This document shows positions 44,635 to 53,867 of a DNA stretch of 64,000 bases, in pieces (position 1 is the first letter of the stretch; each line of letters begins with the position of its first letter). The stretch is taken from contig NZ_JAERRG010000012.1 in assembly GCF_016741935.1 (NCBI RefSeq), positions 244,962 through 308,961 on the forward strand. Reading direction: 5' to 3'. This stretch comes from Streptomyces endocoffeicus (GTDB lineage: Bacteria; Actinomycetota; Actinomycetes; Streptomycetales; Streptomycetaceae). The notes under the pieces are model-generated. The model was not told the origin of the DNA and made no database searches. It saw nothing but the letters and a program-made list of their open reading frames with translations. Position numbers and translations under genes: made by a program.

Positions 44635-46056
44635 CTACAGCCGCCGCAACAACACCATGGGCCGCTCCACGCAGTCGGCCACGAACCGCAGGAATCCGCC
44701 CGCGGTGCCCCCGTCGCACACCCGGTGGTCGAAGGTGAACGACAACTGCACCACCTGGCGCACCGCCAGCTCACCCTGGTGCACCCAGGGCTTCGGGGCG
44801 ATCCGCCCGACCCCGAGCATCGCCGCCTCGGGGTGGTTGATGATCGGCGTCGAGCCGTCGACCCCGAACACCCCGTAGTTGTTCAGGGTGAAGGTGCCAC
44901 CGGTGAGCTGCGCGGGGGCGAGGGTCCCGGTCCGCGCGGCCTCGGTGAGCCGGGCGATCTCCTCGGAGAGCCCCTCTATGGTCCGCGTGTGGGCGTCGCG
45001 CACCACCGGGACCACCAGACCCCGGTCCGTCTGGGCCGCGAAGCCGAGGTGGACGTCGGGGAGCCGGACGATCTCCCGGCCTTCCATGTCCACCGTGGCG
45101 TTGAGCTCGGGGAAGCGCGCGAGGGCCGCCGTGCAGATACGGGCCAGGAGGGCGAGCACGGAGACCTTGGCCTCGCCCGCGGCGTTCATCGCCGTACGGG
45201 CGGCGAGCAGTTCGGTCGCGTCGGCGTCCACCCAGCAGGTCGCGTCGGGGATCTCGCGCCGGCTGCGCGCGAGCTTGTCGGCCACGGCGCCCCGCACCCC
45301 TCGCAGCGGGACCCGCTCCCCCTCCGGGGCGGGGGCCACGGAAGCGGGCGCGGCGGAGGCGGGCGCCACGGGTGCGGAGGCGGGCGCCACGGAGACGGGT
45401 GCCGCGGGGGCGGGCGCCGTGCCCGCGACCGCCCGTTCGACGTCCGCCCGCAGAATCAGCCCCTCGGGGCCCGATCCCCTCAGCCGCCGCAGATCGACAT
45501 CGTGCTCCCGGGCCAGCCGCCGCACCAGGGGCGAGATCACCGGTAGGGGCCCGGCGGGGGCCGTCACCGTCTCGCGCACCGGCCTGGCGGGGGCCGCCGT
45601 CGTCTCGCGCACGGGCGCGGCGGGGGCCGCCGCCGTCTTCGGCAGCGGTCCGCCGGGGGCCGTGGGCAGCTCGCGCGGCGGCCGGGGGGAGGGCCGGACG
45701 CGACGGCGCCGCGCGGCGGGACCGGCCGTGCCATAGCCGACCAGCACATTGCCCGACGCGCCGTCGATCGCGCCCTCGCTGACCGGCGGACCGGAGCCGC
45801 CGTCCGAGCCCTCGGGCACGGCGACCGTGATCAGCGGCGCCCCGACCGGCACCTCCGCGCCCTCCTCACCGTAACGGGCCGTCACCACACCGCCGTACGG
45901 GCAGGGCACATCCACCATCGCCTTGGCCGTCTCGACCTCGACCACCGGCTGGTCGACCGCGACCACATCGCCGACCTGGACCAGCCAGCGGACGATCTCG
46001 GCACCGGTCAGCCCCTCGCCCAGATCGGGCAGGGTGAACTCCCGTACGACAGCCAT
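44635..46056 (-). CDS. bkdC: Branched-chain alpha-keto acid dehydrogenase E2, copy 2
   Basis: The 473-residue acyltransferase has a lipoyl domain (about 4-80, Lys in EVETAKAMVDVP), an Ala/Pro-rich linker with VRETTAAP repeats, a subunit-binding domain (PLVRRLAREHDVDLRRL, about 180-215) and a catalytic domain with the family His-Asp motif TFDHRVCDG near 450. The ATG overlaps the E1b stop by one base. The linker repeat and low identity to copy 1 suggest the two E2s are old paralogues with different substrates or timing. It is the third gene of the second operon. Confidence 0.88.
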   Translation of the reverse strand: MAVVREFTLPDLGEGLTGAEIVRWLVQVGDVVAVDQPVVEVETAKAMVDVPCPYGGVVTARYGEEGAEVPVGAPLITVAVPEGSDGGSGPPVSEGAIDGASGNVLVGYGTAGPAARRRRVRPSPRPPRELPTAPGGPLPKTAAAPAAPVRETTAAPARPVRETVTAPAGPLPVISPLVRRLAREHDVDLRRLRGSGPEGLILRADVERAVAGTAPAPAAPVSVAPASAPVAPASAAPASVAPAPEGERVPLRGVRGAVADKLARSRREIPDATCWVDADATELLAARTAMNAAGEAKVSVLALLARICTAALARFPELNATVDMEGREIVRLPDVHLGFAAQTDRGLVVPVVRDAHTRTIEGLSEEIARLTEAARTGTLAPAQLTGGTFTLNNYGVFGVDGSTPIINHPEAAMLGVGRIAPKPWVHQGELAVRQVVQLSFTFDHRVCDGGTAGGFLRFVADCVERPMVLLRRL

Positions 46057-47105
46057 CAGACCGCGCTCCCCTCGGTCCACTCCGACTCCCACTGGAGACG
46101 GGCGACGGCGTCCAGCACCCGGTCCACCCCGGGCAGATGGTGCCGCTCCAGCATGGGCGGCGGGTAGGGGATGTCGAATCCGGCGACCCGCAGCACGGGC
46201 GCCTCCAGATGGTGGAAGCAGCGCTCGGTGACCCGGGCGGCGATCTCCCCGCCGGGCCCGCCGAAGCCCGTGGACTCATGGACGACGACCGCGCGGCCGG
46301 TGCGGCGCACGGAGGCGCACACCGTCTCGTCGTCGAAGGGGACGAGCGAGCGCAGATCGACGACCTCCAGGTCCCAGCCCTCGGCCCGGGCCGCCTCGGC
46401 GGCTTCGAGGCACACCGGTACGGAGGGGCCGTAGGAGATCAAGGTGGCGCCGCGCCGACCGCCGCCGCCGGGCCGACGGACCACCGCGCGCCCGATGGGC
46501 GGCACCTGCTCGGGGGCGTCGGCCGACCAGTCGGCCTTGGACCAGTACAGCCGCTTGGGCTCGAGGAAGATCACGGGGTCGTCGGAGGCGATGGCGGCGC
46601 GCAGCAGTCCGTAGGCGTCGGCGACGGTCGCGGGGGCGACGACATGGAGGCCGGGAGTGGCCATGTAGTAGATCTCGGAGGAGTCGCTGTGGTGCTCGAC
46701 GCCGCCGATGCCGCCCCCGTAGGGCACCCGGACGGTGATCGGCATCGGCATCGCGCCCCGGGTGCGGTTGCGCATCCGTGAGACATGGCTGATGAGCTGC
46801 TCGAAGGACGGGTAGGCGAAGGCGTCGAACTGCATCTCGACCACCGGCCGCAGCCCGTACATCGCCATGCCCACGGCGGTGCCGAGGATCCCCGCCTCGG
46901 CCAGCGGCGTGTCCGTGCAGCGGTTCTCGCCGAACTCCTCGGCGAGCCCGTCGGTGATCCGGAAGACGCCGCCCAGAGTGCCCACGTCCTCGCCGAGGAC
47001 ATGGACGGACGGGTCGGCGGCCATGGCGTCGCGCAGCGCGCGGCCGAGGGCCTGGGCCATGGTGGCGGGCTTACGGGCGGTGTCGACCCCGACGGCGGTG
47101 GTCAT
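46056..47105 (-). CDS. bkdB: Branched-chain alpha-keto acid dehydrogenase E1 beta, copy 2
   Basis: The 349-residue subunit carries the same family marks as copy 1: VLGEDVGTLGGVFRITDG (about 36-53), TPLAEAGILGTAVGMAMYG, RVPYGGGIGGVEHHSDSSEI (about 130-149) and ESTGFGGPGGEIAARVTERC. It is 23 residues longer, partly through an RRPGGGGRRGA insertion near 220. Both its start and its stop overlap neighbouring genes by one base, so the operon is tightly coupled. Confidence 0.9.
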   Translation of the reverse strand: MTTAVGVDTARKPATMAQALGRALRDAMAADPSVHVLGEDVGTLGGVFRITDGLAEEFGENRCTDTPLAEAGILGTAVGMAMYGLRPVVEMQFDAFAYPSFEQLISHVSRMRNRTRGAMPMPITVRVPYGGGIGGVEHHSDSSEIYYMATPGLHVVAPATVADAYGLLRAAIASDDPVIFLEPKRLYWSKADWSADAPEQVPPIGRAVVRRPGGGGRRGATLISYGPSVPVCLEAAEAARAEGWDLEVVDLRSLVPFDDETVCASVRRTGRAVVVHESTGFGGPGGEIAARVTERCFHHLEAPVLRVAGFDIPYPPPMLERHHLPGVDRVLDAVARLQWESEWTEGSAV

Positions 47106-48247
47106 CACTCCCCCTTCCCGGCGTCCGCGGCCTCGGCGTCGAGCTCGGCGCGCAGCTGGGCCGCCTGCTCGCGCAGCTGACTGGTCCGGTCGGCGTAGAC
47201 GTGCTCGAAGAGCGCCATGGGGTCCAGGACCGGGTCCTGGTTCATTCGCGTCCGCAGATCGGCGGCGAGCCGCTCCGCGGACTCCCGCGCGGCCCGGACC
47301 CCCTCGTCGTCCAGCAGATGGCGGTCCCGCATGGCCTCCTCCAGGAGCGCTATCGGGTCGTGGGCGCGCCATGCCTCGACCTCGGAGTCGGGGCGGTAGC
47401 GGGTGGCGTCGTCGGCGTTGGTGTGCGCCTCGATGCGATAGGTGACCGCCTCGACCAGGGTGGGGCCGCCTCCGCCGCGGGCCCGGCGCACGGCCTCCGC
47501 CAGGACCTCGTGGACGGCGGCCGCGTCATTGCCGTCCACGAGACGGCCGGGCATCCCGTATCCCACCGCCTTGTGGGCGAGGGAGGGCGCGGCGGTCTGC
47601 TTGGCGAGCGGGACGGAGATCGCGAAGCCGTTGTTCTGGACGAGGAAGACGACCGGGGCGTGCCAGACGGCCGCGAAGTTGAGGGCCTCGTGGAAGTCGC
47701 CCTCGCTGGTGCCGCCGTCGCCGACCAGGGCGAGGGCCACCACATCGTCGCCCTTGAGACGGGCGGCGTGGGCGAGACCGACGGCGTGCGGCAGCTGGGT
47801 GGCCAGCGGGGTGCACAGCGGGGCGACGCGGTGGGCGTGGGGGTCATACCCGGAGTGCCAGTCGCCGCGCAGCAGGGTCAGGGCGTCGACGGGGTCGAGC
47901 CCGCGGACGACGGCGGCCAGGGTGTCGCGGTAGCTGGGGAAGAGCCAGTCGCGGTCCTCCAGCACCAGCCCGGCCGCGACCTGGCAGGCCTCCTGCCCAG
48001 TGGAGGAGGGGTAGACGGCCAGCCGGCCCTGCCGGGTGAGGGCGGTGGCCTGCGTGTTGTACCGGCGGCCGCGCACCAGCTCGCGGTGGAGCCGGGTCAG
48101 CAGATCGGGAGAGATGCCGGCGGCAGCGGCGGTGCCCAGCAGGCGGTACGGCTCCGCGTCGGGCAGCAGCGGCGCGGCGTCGACGCGGGGCTGCCAGCCG
48201 GGCGGGGGAGTGGGCCGGTAGGCACCGGGCTGCTCAAGGACCGTCAT
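47105..48247 (-). CDS. bkdA: Branched-chain alpha-keto acid dehydrogenase E1 alpha, copy 2
   Basis: The 380-residue enzyme has the thiamine diphosphate motif GDGGTSEGD (about 170) to NN (about 201), and the following loop VTYRIEAHTNADDATRYRP. The start ATG has an excellent AGGAGG site. It begins the second E1a-E1b-E2 operon; 68-81 bases upstream is a palindrome of the paa type. The Lrp regulator is divergent. This copy lacks the basic N-terminal extension of copy 1. Confidence 0.9.
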   Translation of the reverse strand: MTVLEQPGAYRPTPPPGWQPRVDAAPLLPDAEPYRLLGTAAAAGISPDLLTRLHRELVRGRRYNTQATALTRQGRLAVYPSSTGQEACQVAAGLVLEDRDWLFPSYRDTLAAVVRGLDPVDALTLLRGDWHSGYDPHAHRVAPLCTPLATQLPHAVGLAHAARLKGDDVVALALVGDGGTSEGDFHEALNFAAVWHAPVVFLVQNNGFAISVPLAKQTAAPSLAHKAVGYGMPGRLVDGNDAAAVHEVLAEAVRRARGGGGPTLVEAVTYRIEAHTNADDATRYRPDSEVEAWRAHDPIALLEEAMRDRHLLDDEGVRAARESAERLAADLRTRMNQDPVLDPMALFEHVYADRTSQLREQAAQLRAELDAEAADAGKGE

Positions 48248-48314
48248 GACGCGACCTCCTGGGCGTGGCGTACGGCGGGAGGGCGGGGCGTGCCGGGCGG
48301 CATCGCCCTCCCCT

Positions 48315-48328
48315 ACCGATTGTTCGGT
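48315..48328. promoter_or_regulatory. ACCGA-N4-TCGGT operator before the second bkd operon
   Basis: ACCGATTGTTCGGT has the same arms as the sites at 51255 and 56107. It is between the bkd and Lrp starts. The TetR protein encoded nearby is the likely binder. Confidence 0.6.
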
Positions 48329-48346
48329 CGTTGACGCATTTTGGCT

Positions 48347-48365
48347 ACAGGCGACCCAAGCCTGT
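48347..48365. promoter_or_regulatory. ACAGGC inverted repeat near the Lrp gene
   Basis: ACAGGC-gacccaa-GCCTGT is a 6-bp inverted repeat with a seven-base spacer, 65 bases before the Lrp gene start. It could be the Lrp autoregulatory site. Confidence 0.3.
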
Positions 48366-48429
48366 GGACAAACGGTTCTGCTCCCCCTGAGATGAAGACA
48401 GGACGTCCATGAAGGGGAGGCGGGACGAT

Positions 48430-48918
48430 ATGCCGGGCGAACAGATGGCCAATCCGGACGGCAAACCCCCGGCACGCCCACTGGACGCCATCGACCGCGA
48501 CATCCTGCGTCTGCTCCAAATGGACGGCCGCGCCTCCATACGCTCCGTGGCCGAGCAGGTGCACGTCTCCCGCGCCAATGCCTACGCCCGGATCAACCGC
48601 CTGATCGACGACGGAGTGATCCGCGGCTTCAGCGCCCGGGTGGACCAGGAGCGGGCCGGGCAGGGCGCGTCCGCGTACATCACGCTGAAGATCGTCCAGA
48701 ACTCCTGGCGCACCGTGCGCGAACAGCTCCGGCAGCTCCCCGGGGCCACCCACATCGCCCTGGTCAGCGGGGACTTCGATGTGCTGCTGCTGGTGCACAC
48801 CGAGGACAACCGCTCACTGCGCGAGCTGGTCCTCACCCGGATCCAGGCCATACCGGAGGTGCTGAGCACCCGGACGCTGCTGGTCTTCGAGGAGACGGAC
48901 CTGGACTCGGAGCCGTAG
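48430..48918 (+). CDS. bkdR: Lrp/AsnC-family regulator, likely of the bkd operon
   Basis: The 162-residue regulator has a winged helix (about 20-70, with LLQMDGRASIRSVAEQVHVS) and a RAM ligand-binding domain (about 80-155, containing ALVSGDFDVLLLVHT). Lrp proteins bind amino acids and form octamers; those next to keto-acid dehydrogenase genes usually activate them in response to branched-chain amino acids. The ATG at 48430 lies nine bases after GGGGAGG; an ATG at 48409 is in frame but has no ribosome site. The name bkdR is by position. Confidence 0.87.
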   Translation: MPGEQMANPDGKPPARPLDAIDRDILRLLQMDGRASIRSVAEQVHVSRANAYARINRLIDDGVIRGFSARVDQERAGQGASAYITLKIVQNSWRTVREQLRQLPGATHIALVSGDFDVLLLVHTEDNRSLRELVLTRIQAIPEVLSTRTLLVFEETDLDSEP

Positions 48919-48953
48919 CGGGGGCCGGAGCCAGGTCCGGGCGCGGGTGTGGC

Positions 48954-49069
48954 GCGCCAGATCCGGGCGCGGGCGTACCGTCCCGCGGGCGTCGCGCGTC
49001 AGGACCGGGCGCGGGCGTACCGCCCCGCGGGCGTCGCGCGTCAGGTCTGAGTGAGGGCGTCGTGCGTCA
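48954..49069. repeat. 42-bp tandem repeats across the TetR stop codon
   Basis: Two 42-bp units (48954 and 48996) are followed by shortened units at 49038 and 49064. Each begins GCGTCAG or close to it, and the unit at 49064 holds the stop codon of the TetR gene (49067-49069). Confidence 0.85.
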
Positions 49070-49660
49070 GGTCTGGGTGCGCAGGCCCGCGAAGGCCGTA
49101 CGGATCACGGCCTCGGCCACCTCATGGGAGGTCGCGGCCCCGCCGCGGCCCGGCCGGTACCACTCCACAATGGAGTTGATCATGCCGAAGAGCAGCCGGG
49201 TCGCCAGCCGGGCGTCCACGTCGGACCGCAGGTCGCCGTCAGCCGCCGCCTGCTTGAGCAGCTCGGCCACCTGGTGGTCGAACTCCCGGCGCCGCTCCAT
49301 GGCCCACCGCTCGGTGTCCGTGTTGCCCCGGACGCGCAGCAGCAGCGTGACGTAGGGCAGCTCCTCCATCAGCACCTCGGCGGTGCGCCGGGCCACGTGC
49401 TCCAGCCGCTCGATCGCCCGCCCCTCGCGCGCGGCGGGCTCCCGCAGGATGCCGAACAGCCCGTCCAGGGCACGGCTTATGGCCAGCCTGAGCAGCTCCT
49501 CCTTGCCCTTCACATGGTGGTAGATGGAGGACTTGGAGATCCCGGCCGCCCGGGACAGATGCTCCATGGAGGTGCCGTCGTAGCCGCGCTCGTTGAACAC
49601 CTCCACGGCGACCGCGAGCAGCGATTCGGGCGTGTAGGTGTCGCGCTTGGCCATGGTCAT
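49067..49660 (-). CDS. paaR: TetR-family regulator, likely PaaR
   Basis: The 197-residue repressor has a TetR helix-turn-helix (about 10-56, with MEHLSRAAGISKSSIYHHVKGKEEL) and a helical ligand domain with an FDHQVAELLKQAAADGDL segment. It follows paaH by two bases on the same strand and sits within the phenylacetate genes, so it is the natural candidate for the phenylacetyl-CoA-responsive repressor. ACCGA-N4-TCGGT palindromes lie before paaA, before paaN/paaH and before the second bkd operon. The ATG at 49660 is preceded by GAGAAG; one at 49654 is possible. Confidence 0.8.
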   Translation of the reverse strand: MTMAKRDTYTPESLLAVAVEVFNERGYDGTSMEHLSRAAGISKSSIYHHVKGKEELLRLAISRALDGLFGILREPAAREGRAIERLEHVARRTAEVLMEELPYVTLLLRVRGNTDTERWAMERRREFDHQVAELLKQAAADGDLRSDVDARLATRLLFGMINSIVEWYRPGRGGAATSHEVAEAVIRTAFAGLRTQT

Positions 49661-49662
49661 GA

Positions 49663-51180
49663 TTAGAGCAGCTTCTCATCGGCGGCCGCACGCCGGATCA
49701 GCGCCTGGGAAGGGGCGTAGCGGCCGGTCGGACAGGCGTGGTGGAGGTTGCGCAGGGTGTCGCGCACCCAGGGGGCGCCGAGCGCGCGCCCCCAGGCCAG
49801 CGGTCCGCGCGGGTAGTTGACGCCGGTCAGCATGGCGGTGTCGATGTCCTCGGGGCTCGCCACCCCGCGGGCGGCGGCGTCCTCGGCGAAGTCCACGAGC
49901 ATCGCGGCCGTGCGGGCCACGACCATGCCGGGGACGTCCTGGACCACGCTGACCTCCTTACCGAGCGCCTGGAACAGGCCGATCGCGGACCGCAGGGACT
50001 CCTCGGGGGCGGCTGCGGACGCCGCGAGGGCGACGCGGGTGGCGGTCCGGTAGTCCAGCGCCAGGTCGAAGCGGACCGACGCGGCGAAGGGGTCGTCGGT
50101 GGCGGTCGTGCCGTCGGCCAGGGACAGGCGGGTGCCGTCGGGCAGGGCGAGATGGGCCCCGACGGGCTCGCGGGTCACCGGGATGCCCGCCGCCTCGATG
50201 GCGCCGATCAGCCCTTGTGCGGGCCCCAGGTCCCCGTGGAGAGCGACCTTGCCGGGCGGTTCGCACGGCTCCGCGGTGTGCGGGGCGGGCCGCCCGGCGC
50301 CCTCGGAGTGGTCGTACCAGCCGTGGCCCGTCTTGCGCCCGTGCCGCCCGGAGGCGACGAGCTGCCGCTGGGCGAGGGACGGGGTGAATTTCGGATCGTG
50401 GAACAGCGCTTCCCAGACGGATCGGGTGACGGCCTCGTTCACGTCCTGGCCGATCAGGTCGGTGAGCTCGAAGGGGCCCATCCTGAAGCCGCCGGACTCA
50501 CGCAGCACGGCATCCAGGGTGGCGGGGTCTGCGGCGCGCTCCTCGTACGCCCGGAACGCCTCGGCGTAGAAGGGGCGGGCGATCCGGTTGACGATGAACC
50601 CCGGGGTGTCCGCGCAGCGCACCGGGGTCTTCCCCCAGGCCGCGACGGTGGCGTGGGCACGGTCGGCGGCGGCCTCGTCCGTGGCGGCGCCGCGCACCAC
50701 CTCCACCAGCGGCATCAGCGGGGCCGGATTGAAGAAGTGCAGACCGAGGAGGCGGCCGGGGCGGCGCAGGACGCCCGCGACGGCGGTGACGGAGAGGGAG
50801 GAGGTGTTGGTGGCGAGCAGACAGCCGTCGGAGACCACCGACTCCAGCGCGGTGAACAGCTGCTGCTTGGCGCCGAGTTCCTCCAGGATCGCCTCGACCA
50901 CCAGCTCCGCCTCGGCCAGGTCCGCGAGGTCGGTTACGGGGGCGAGCCGGCCGAGGGCGGTGTCACGGTCGGCGGCGGTGAGGCGTTCCTTGGCGACCAG
51001 CCGGCCGAGCCGGTCCGCGATGGCGTCGGCGGCCCGGGAGGCCCGGCCGGGCGCGGCGTCGTAGAGCCGCACGGGATGGCCCGCGGCCAGCGCCACCTGG
51101 GCGATCCCCTGGCCCATCGTGCCGGTGCCGACGACGGCGACGAGGCCGGCGCGCTCGGTCCCACGGTCGATCGCACTCAT
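49663..51180 (-). CDS. paaH: 3-hydroxyacyl-CoA dehydrogenase (PaaH)
   Basis: The 505-residue protein has an NAD-binding domain with VVGTGTMGQGIAQVALAAG (about 16-34) and two tandem 3-hydroxyacyl-CoA dehydrogenase C-terminal domains (about 190-290 and 395-495). This layout and length fit PaaH, which oxidises 3-hydroxyadipyl-CoA to 3-oxoadipyl-CoA in phenylacetate breakdown. The catalytic His is probably in LGLHFFNPAPLMPLVEVV. The ATG is 147 bp from the divergent paaN, and the shared space holds the palindrome. A general beta-oxidation role cannot be excluded. Confidence 0.88.
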   Translation of the reverse strand: MSAIDRGTERAGLVAVVGTGTMGQGIAQVALAAGHPVRLYDAAPGRASRAADAIADRLGRLVAKERLTAADRDTALGRLAPVTDLADLAEAELVVEAILEELGAKQQLFTALESVVSDGCLLATNTSSLSVTAVAGVLRRPGRLLGLHFFNPAPLMPLVEVVRGAATDEAAADRAHATVAAWGKTPVRCADTPGFIVNRIARPFYAEAFRAYEERAADPATLDAVLRESGGFRMGPFELTDLIGQDVNEAVTRSVWEALFHDPKFTPSLAQRQLVASGRHGRKTGHGWYDHSEGAGRPAPHTAEPCEPPGKVALHGDLGPAQGLIGAIEAAGIPVTREPVGAHLALPDGTRLSLADGTTATDDPFAASVRFDLALDYRTATRVALAASAAAPEESLRSAIGLFQALGKEVSVVQDVPGMVVARTAAMLVDFAEDAAARGVASPEDIDTAMLTGVNYPRGPLAWGRALGAPWVRDTLRNLHHACPTGRYAPSQALIRRAAADEKLL

Positions 51181-51254
51181 GCCGCAGATCCTTTTCGACG
51201 AAGTTGTCCACAGGGACGAAGTTGTCCACAGGTTCGCCAGGCCCTCTTGTCCCG

Positions 51255-51268
51255 ACCGATCGTTCGGT
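51255..51268. promoter_or_regulatory. ACCGA-N4-TCGGT operator between paaH and paaN
   Basis: ACCGATCGTTCGGT is exactly the reverse complement of the site before paaA. It sits 60-75 bases from each of the two divergent genes and can repress both. Confidence 0.7.
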
Positions 51269-51327
51269 TACTCTAACCCTGTCGCCCATTCCAGCCCAGC
51301 CCCAGCTCGACGAGGAGTTGGTCAGTC

Positions 51328-53052
51328 GTGACCGCCGCACTCACCACCGCGCAGTTGACGCAAGAGCACCGCCCCACCCTCGACCAGGCCCTGGAGGCGA
51401 TCCGTACCCGCGCCTATTGGTCCCCGCACCCCGAGCACCCGAAGGCCTACGGCGGCGAGGGCCAGAGCGGGCGCCCGAGCCTGAGCGTCGCCGAGGGCCA
51501 GGCGGCGTTCGAGGCGCTGCGCGGCAGGCGCTTCGAGCTGGACCAGCCGGGCACCGACGGCTGGGCGGGCTCCGAGGTCTCTCCGTTCGGAGCGGAGATG
51601 GGCATGGAGTATCCGCATCCGGACATCGAGGTGCTCCTCCCGGCGATGCGGGCGGGGATGCCCGCCTGGCGGGACGCCGGTCCCGAGACACGGGCCATGG
51701 TGTGCCTGGAGATCCTGGCCCGGATCGGCGCCCGGTCGCATGAGTTCGCCCAGGCCGTCATGCACACCAGCGGACAGGCGTACATGATGGCGTTCCAGGC
51801 CGGCGGCCCCCACGCCCAGGACCGCGGCCTGGAGGCGGTGGCGTACGCGTTCGCCGAGCAGACCCGCACTCCGGGCACCGCGGACTGGTCCAAGCCGCAG
51901 GGCAAGCGCGACCCGCTGCGCCTGCGCAAGACGTTCACGGCCGTCCCGCGCGGTATCGCCCTGCTGATCGGCTGCAACACCTTCCCGACGTGGAACGGCT
52001 ATCCGGGGCTCTTCGCCTCGCTCGCCACCGGCAATCCGGTGCTGGTCAAGCCGCACCCCCAGGCCGTGCTGCCCCTGGCACTGACCGTCCAGGTGGCGCG
52101 CGAGGTGCTGAGGGAGGCGGGGTTCAGCCCCGATCTGGTGGCGCTGGCCGCCGAGCGGCCGGACGAGGGAATCGCCAAGGTCCTCGCCATCCGCCCCGAG
52201 ATCCGCGTCATCGACTACACGGGGTCCACCGCCTTCGGCGACTGGCTGGAGACCCACGCCCGCCAGGCCCAGGTCTTCACGGAGAAGGCGGGGGTCAACA
52301 CGGTGGTGATCGACTCCACCGACGACTACCAGGGCATGCTCGCCAATCTGGCGTTCTCCCTGTCCCTCTACAGCGGCCAGATGTGCACCACCCCGCAGAA
52401 TCTGCTGATCCCCCGCGACGGCATCACCACCGACGCCGGTCCCAAGACCTATGACGAGGTGGTGGCCGACCTGGCGGCGGCGGTGGACGGGCTGCTGGGC
52501 GACGACGCGCGGGCGAGCGCGCTGCTCGGCGCGATCGTGGGGCCGCGGGTCCAGGAGCGGCTTGAGGCCGCCCCCGGCCTGGGCGCGGTCGCCCTGGCCT
52601 CCCGCACGGTGACCCACCCCGACTTCCCGGGCGCCACGGTCCGCACACCGCTGATGGTCAAGGCCGACGGCGCCCGGAAGTTCTGGGAGGGGGCGGACGC
52701 GGACGCGCCCTATCTGTCCGAGTGCTTCGGCCCGGTCTCCTTCGCCGTCGCCGTCGACTCCACGGAGGACGCGGTCGCGCTGCTGCGCCGGACCACCCGG
52801 GACAAGGGCGCGATGACGGTCGGGGCGTACACCACCTCACCGGCGGCGGAGCGGCTGATCGAGGAGGCGTGTCTGGAGGAGTGCGCGCAGCTGTCGCTCA
52901 ATCTGACCGGCGGGGTCTATGTGAACCAGACCGCGGCCTTCTCGGACTTCCACGGCTCGGGCGGCAACCCGTCGGCCAACGCCGCGCTGTGCGACGGGGC
53001 GTTCGTGGCCGGCCGCTTCCGGATGATCGAGGTCCGCCGCCCGGCGGAGTGA
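51328..53052 (+). CDS. paaN: Phenylacetate degradation aldehyde dehydrogenase PaaN
   Basis: The 574-residue aldehyde dehydrogenase matches the actinobacterial PaaN type. It has the NAD-binding region IGCNTFPTWNGYPGLFASLA (about 212), FTEKAGVNTVVID near 314, and the active Cys in YSGQMCTTPQN (about 352). It oxidises the semialdehyde from oxepin-CoA ring opening. It lacks the MaoC-type hydrolase domain of proteobacterial PaaZ, so a separate hydratase/hydrolase is needed and is not seen here. The GTG at 51328 follows GAGGAG. Confidence 0.88.
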   Translation: MTAALTTAQLTQEHRPTLDQALEAIRTRAYWSPHPEHPKAYGGEGQSGRPSLSVAEGQAAFEALRGRRFELDQPGTDGWAGSEVSPFGAEMGMEYPHPDIEVLLPAMRAGMPAWRDAGPETRAMVCLEILARIGARSHEFAQAVMHTSGQAYMMAFQAGGPHAQDRGLEAVAYAFAEQTRTPGTADWSKPQGKRDPLRLRKTFTAVPRGIALLIGCNTFPTWNGYPGLFASLATGNPVLVKPHPQAVLPLALTVQVAREVLREAGFSPDLVALAAERPDEGIAKVLAIRPEIRVIDYTGSTAFGDWLETHARQAQVFTEKAGVNTVVIDSTDDYQGMLANLAFSLSLYSGQMCTTPQNLLIPRDGITTDAGPKTYDEVVADLAAAVDGLLGDDARASALLGAIVGPRVQERLEAAPGLGAVALASRTVTHPDFPGATVRTPLMVKADGARKFWEGADADAPYLSECFGPVSFAVAVDSTEDAVALLRRTTRDKGAMTVGAYTTSPAAERLIEEACLEECAQLSLNLTGGVYVNQTAAFSDFHGSGGNPSANAALCDGAFVAGRFRMIEVRRPAE

Positions 53053-53101
53053 CGGGCCCAGTGGGCGGGGCGTGCCCGCGCACGCCCCACCCGGACGTGG
53101 C

Positions 53102-53863
53102 CTAGGCGGGGCGGTCGGGGCCGCCCCAGTGGAAGAGGGCCATGGCCACGCTGGTGGCCAGGTTGTAGCTGGACACCTGTGGCCGCATGGGAAGGGCCAC
53201 CAGCCTCGTGGCCCGCTTCCGCAGCTCCGGCGAGATCCCGTGCCGCTCGGAGCCGAAGGCGAGCAGCGCGTCATCGGGGATGGTCAGGGACCGGATGTCC
53301 TCCCCCTCCGGGTCCAGGGCGTACAGCGGCCCCTCCGGAAGCGCGTCGCCCGGCAGCCGCTCGACCGCGGTGGCGAAGTGCAGCCCGGCGCCCGAGCGCA
53401 CGGCGTTCGGATGCCAGGGGTCGATATCGCCGGTGGTGACCACGCCGGTGGCCCCGAACCCGGCGGCGAGCCGGACCACGGCCCCGACGTTCCCCAGGTT
53501 GCGGGGATTGTCCAGGACGACCACCGGGGCCCGCCGGGGCCGCTGGGACAGCTCATCCAGATTCGCCCGGCGGCCGCGCCGGACCGCCAGGGCGGCGACC
53601 CGTGTGGGATGCACCCGGGGCACCAGATCGCGCAGGGTCCCGGCATCGACCTCCACCAGAAGGTCCGCGATCGCCTCGGTGAGGTCATCGGCCAGGTCAT
53701 CGGCGAGTTCCACGGCGGCCGCCTTGTCGCTGGTGACCGCGGCCCGCACCTCCGCGCCGAACCGCAGCGCGTGCTTCAGCGCGTGGAAGCCGTCCAGCAG
53801 CACGGTGTCGGGGGCCGTCGCGCGCCAGTGCCGTACGGCCCGCGCGGACTCGTCATCGATCAT
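53102..53863 (-). CDS. TrmH/SpoU-family RNA 2'-O-methyltransferase
   Basis: The 253-residue protein is a SPOUT methyltransferase. All three knot motifs are present: LDNPRNLGNVGAVVRLA (about 117-133), LLAFGSERHGIS (about 196-207) and LPMRPQVSSYNLATSVAMAL (about 222-241). It methylates a ribose 2'-OH of tRNA or rRNA; the target is unknown. It is the last gene of a DUF5819-HTTM-TrmH operon, with only four bases to the HTTM stop. Confidence 0.9.
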   Translation of the reverse strand: MIDDESARAVRHWRATAPDTVLLDGFHALKHALRFGAEVRAAVTSDKAAAVELADDLADDLTEAIADLLVEVDAGTLRDLVPRVHPTRVAALAVRRGRRANLDELSQRPRRAPVVVLDNPRNLGNVGAVVRLAAGFGATGVVTTGDIDPWHPNAVRSGAGLHFATAVERLPGDALPEGPLYALDPEGEDIRSLTIPDDALLAFGSERHGISPELRKRATRLVALPMRPQVSSYNLATSVAMALFHWGGPDRPA

Positions 53864-53867
53864 CCCC

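Noticed and set aside
51328..53052. PaaZ-type bifunctional ring-opening enzyme
   Set aside because: No MaoC-like hydratase domain is present; the length and motifs fit PaaN only.
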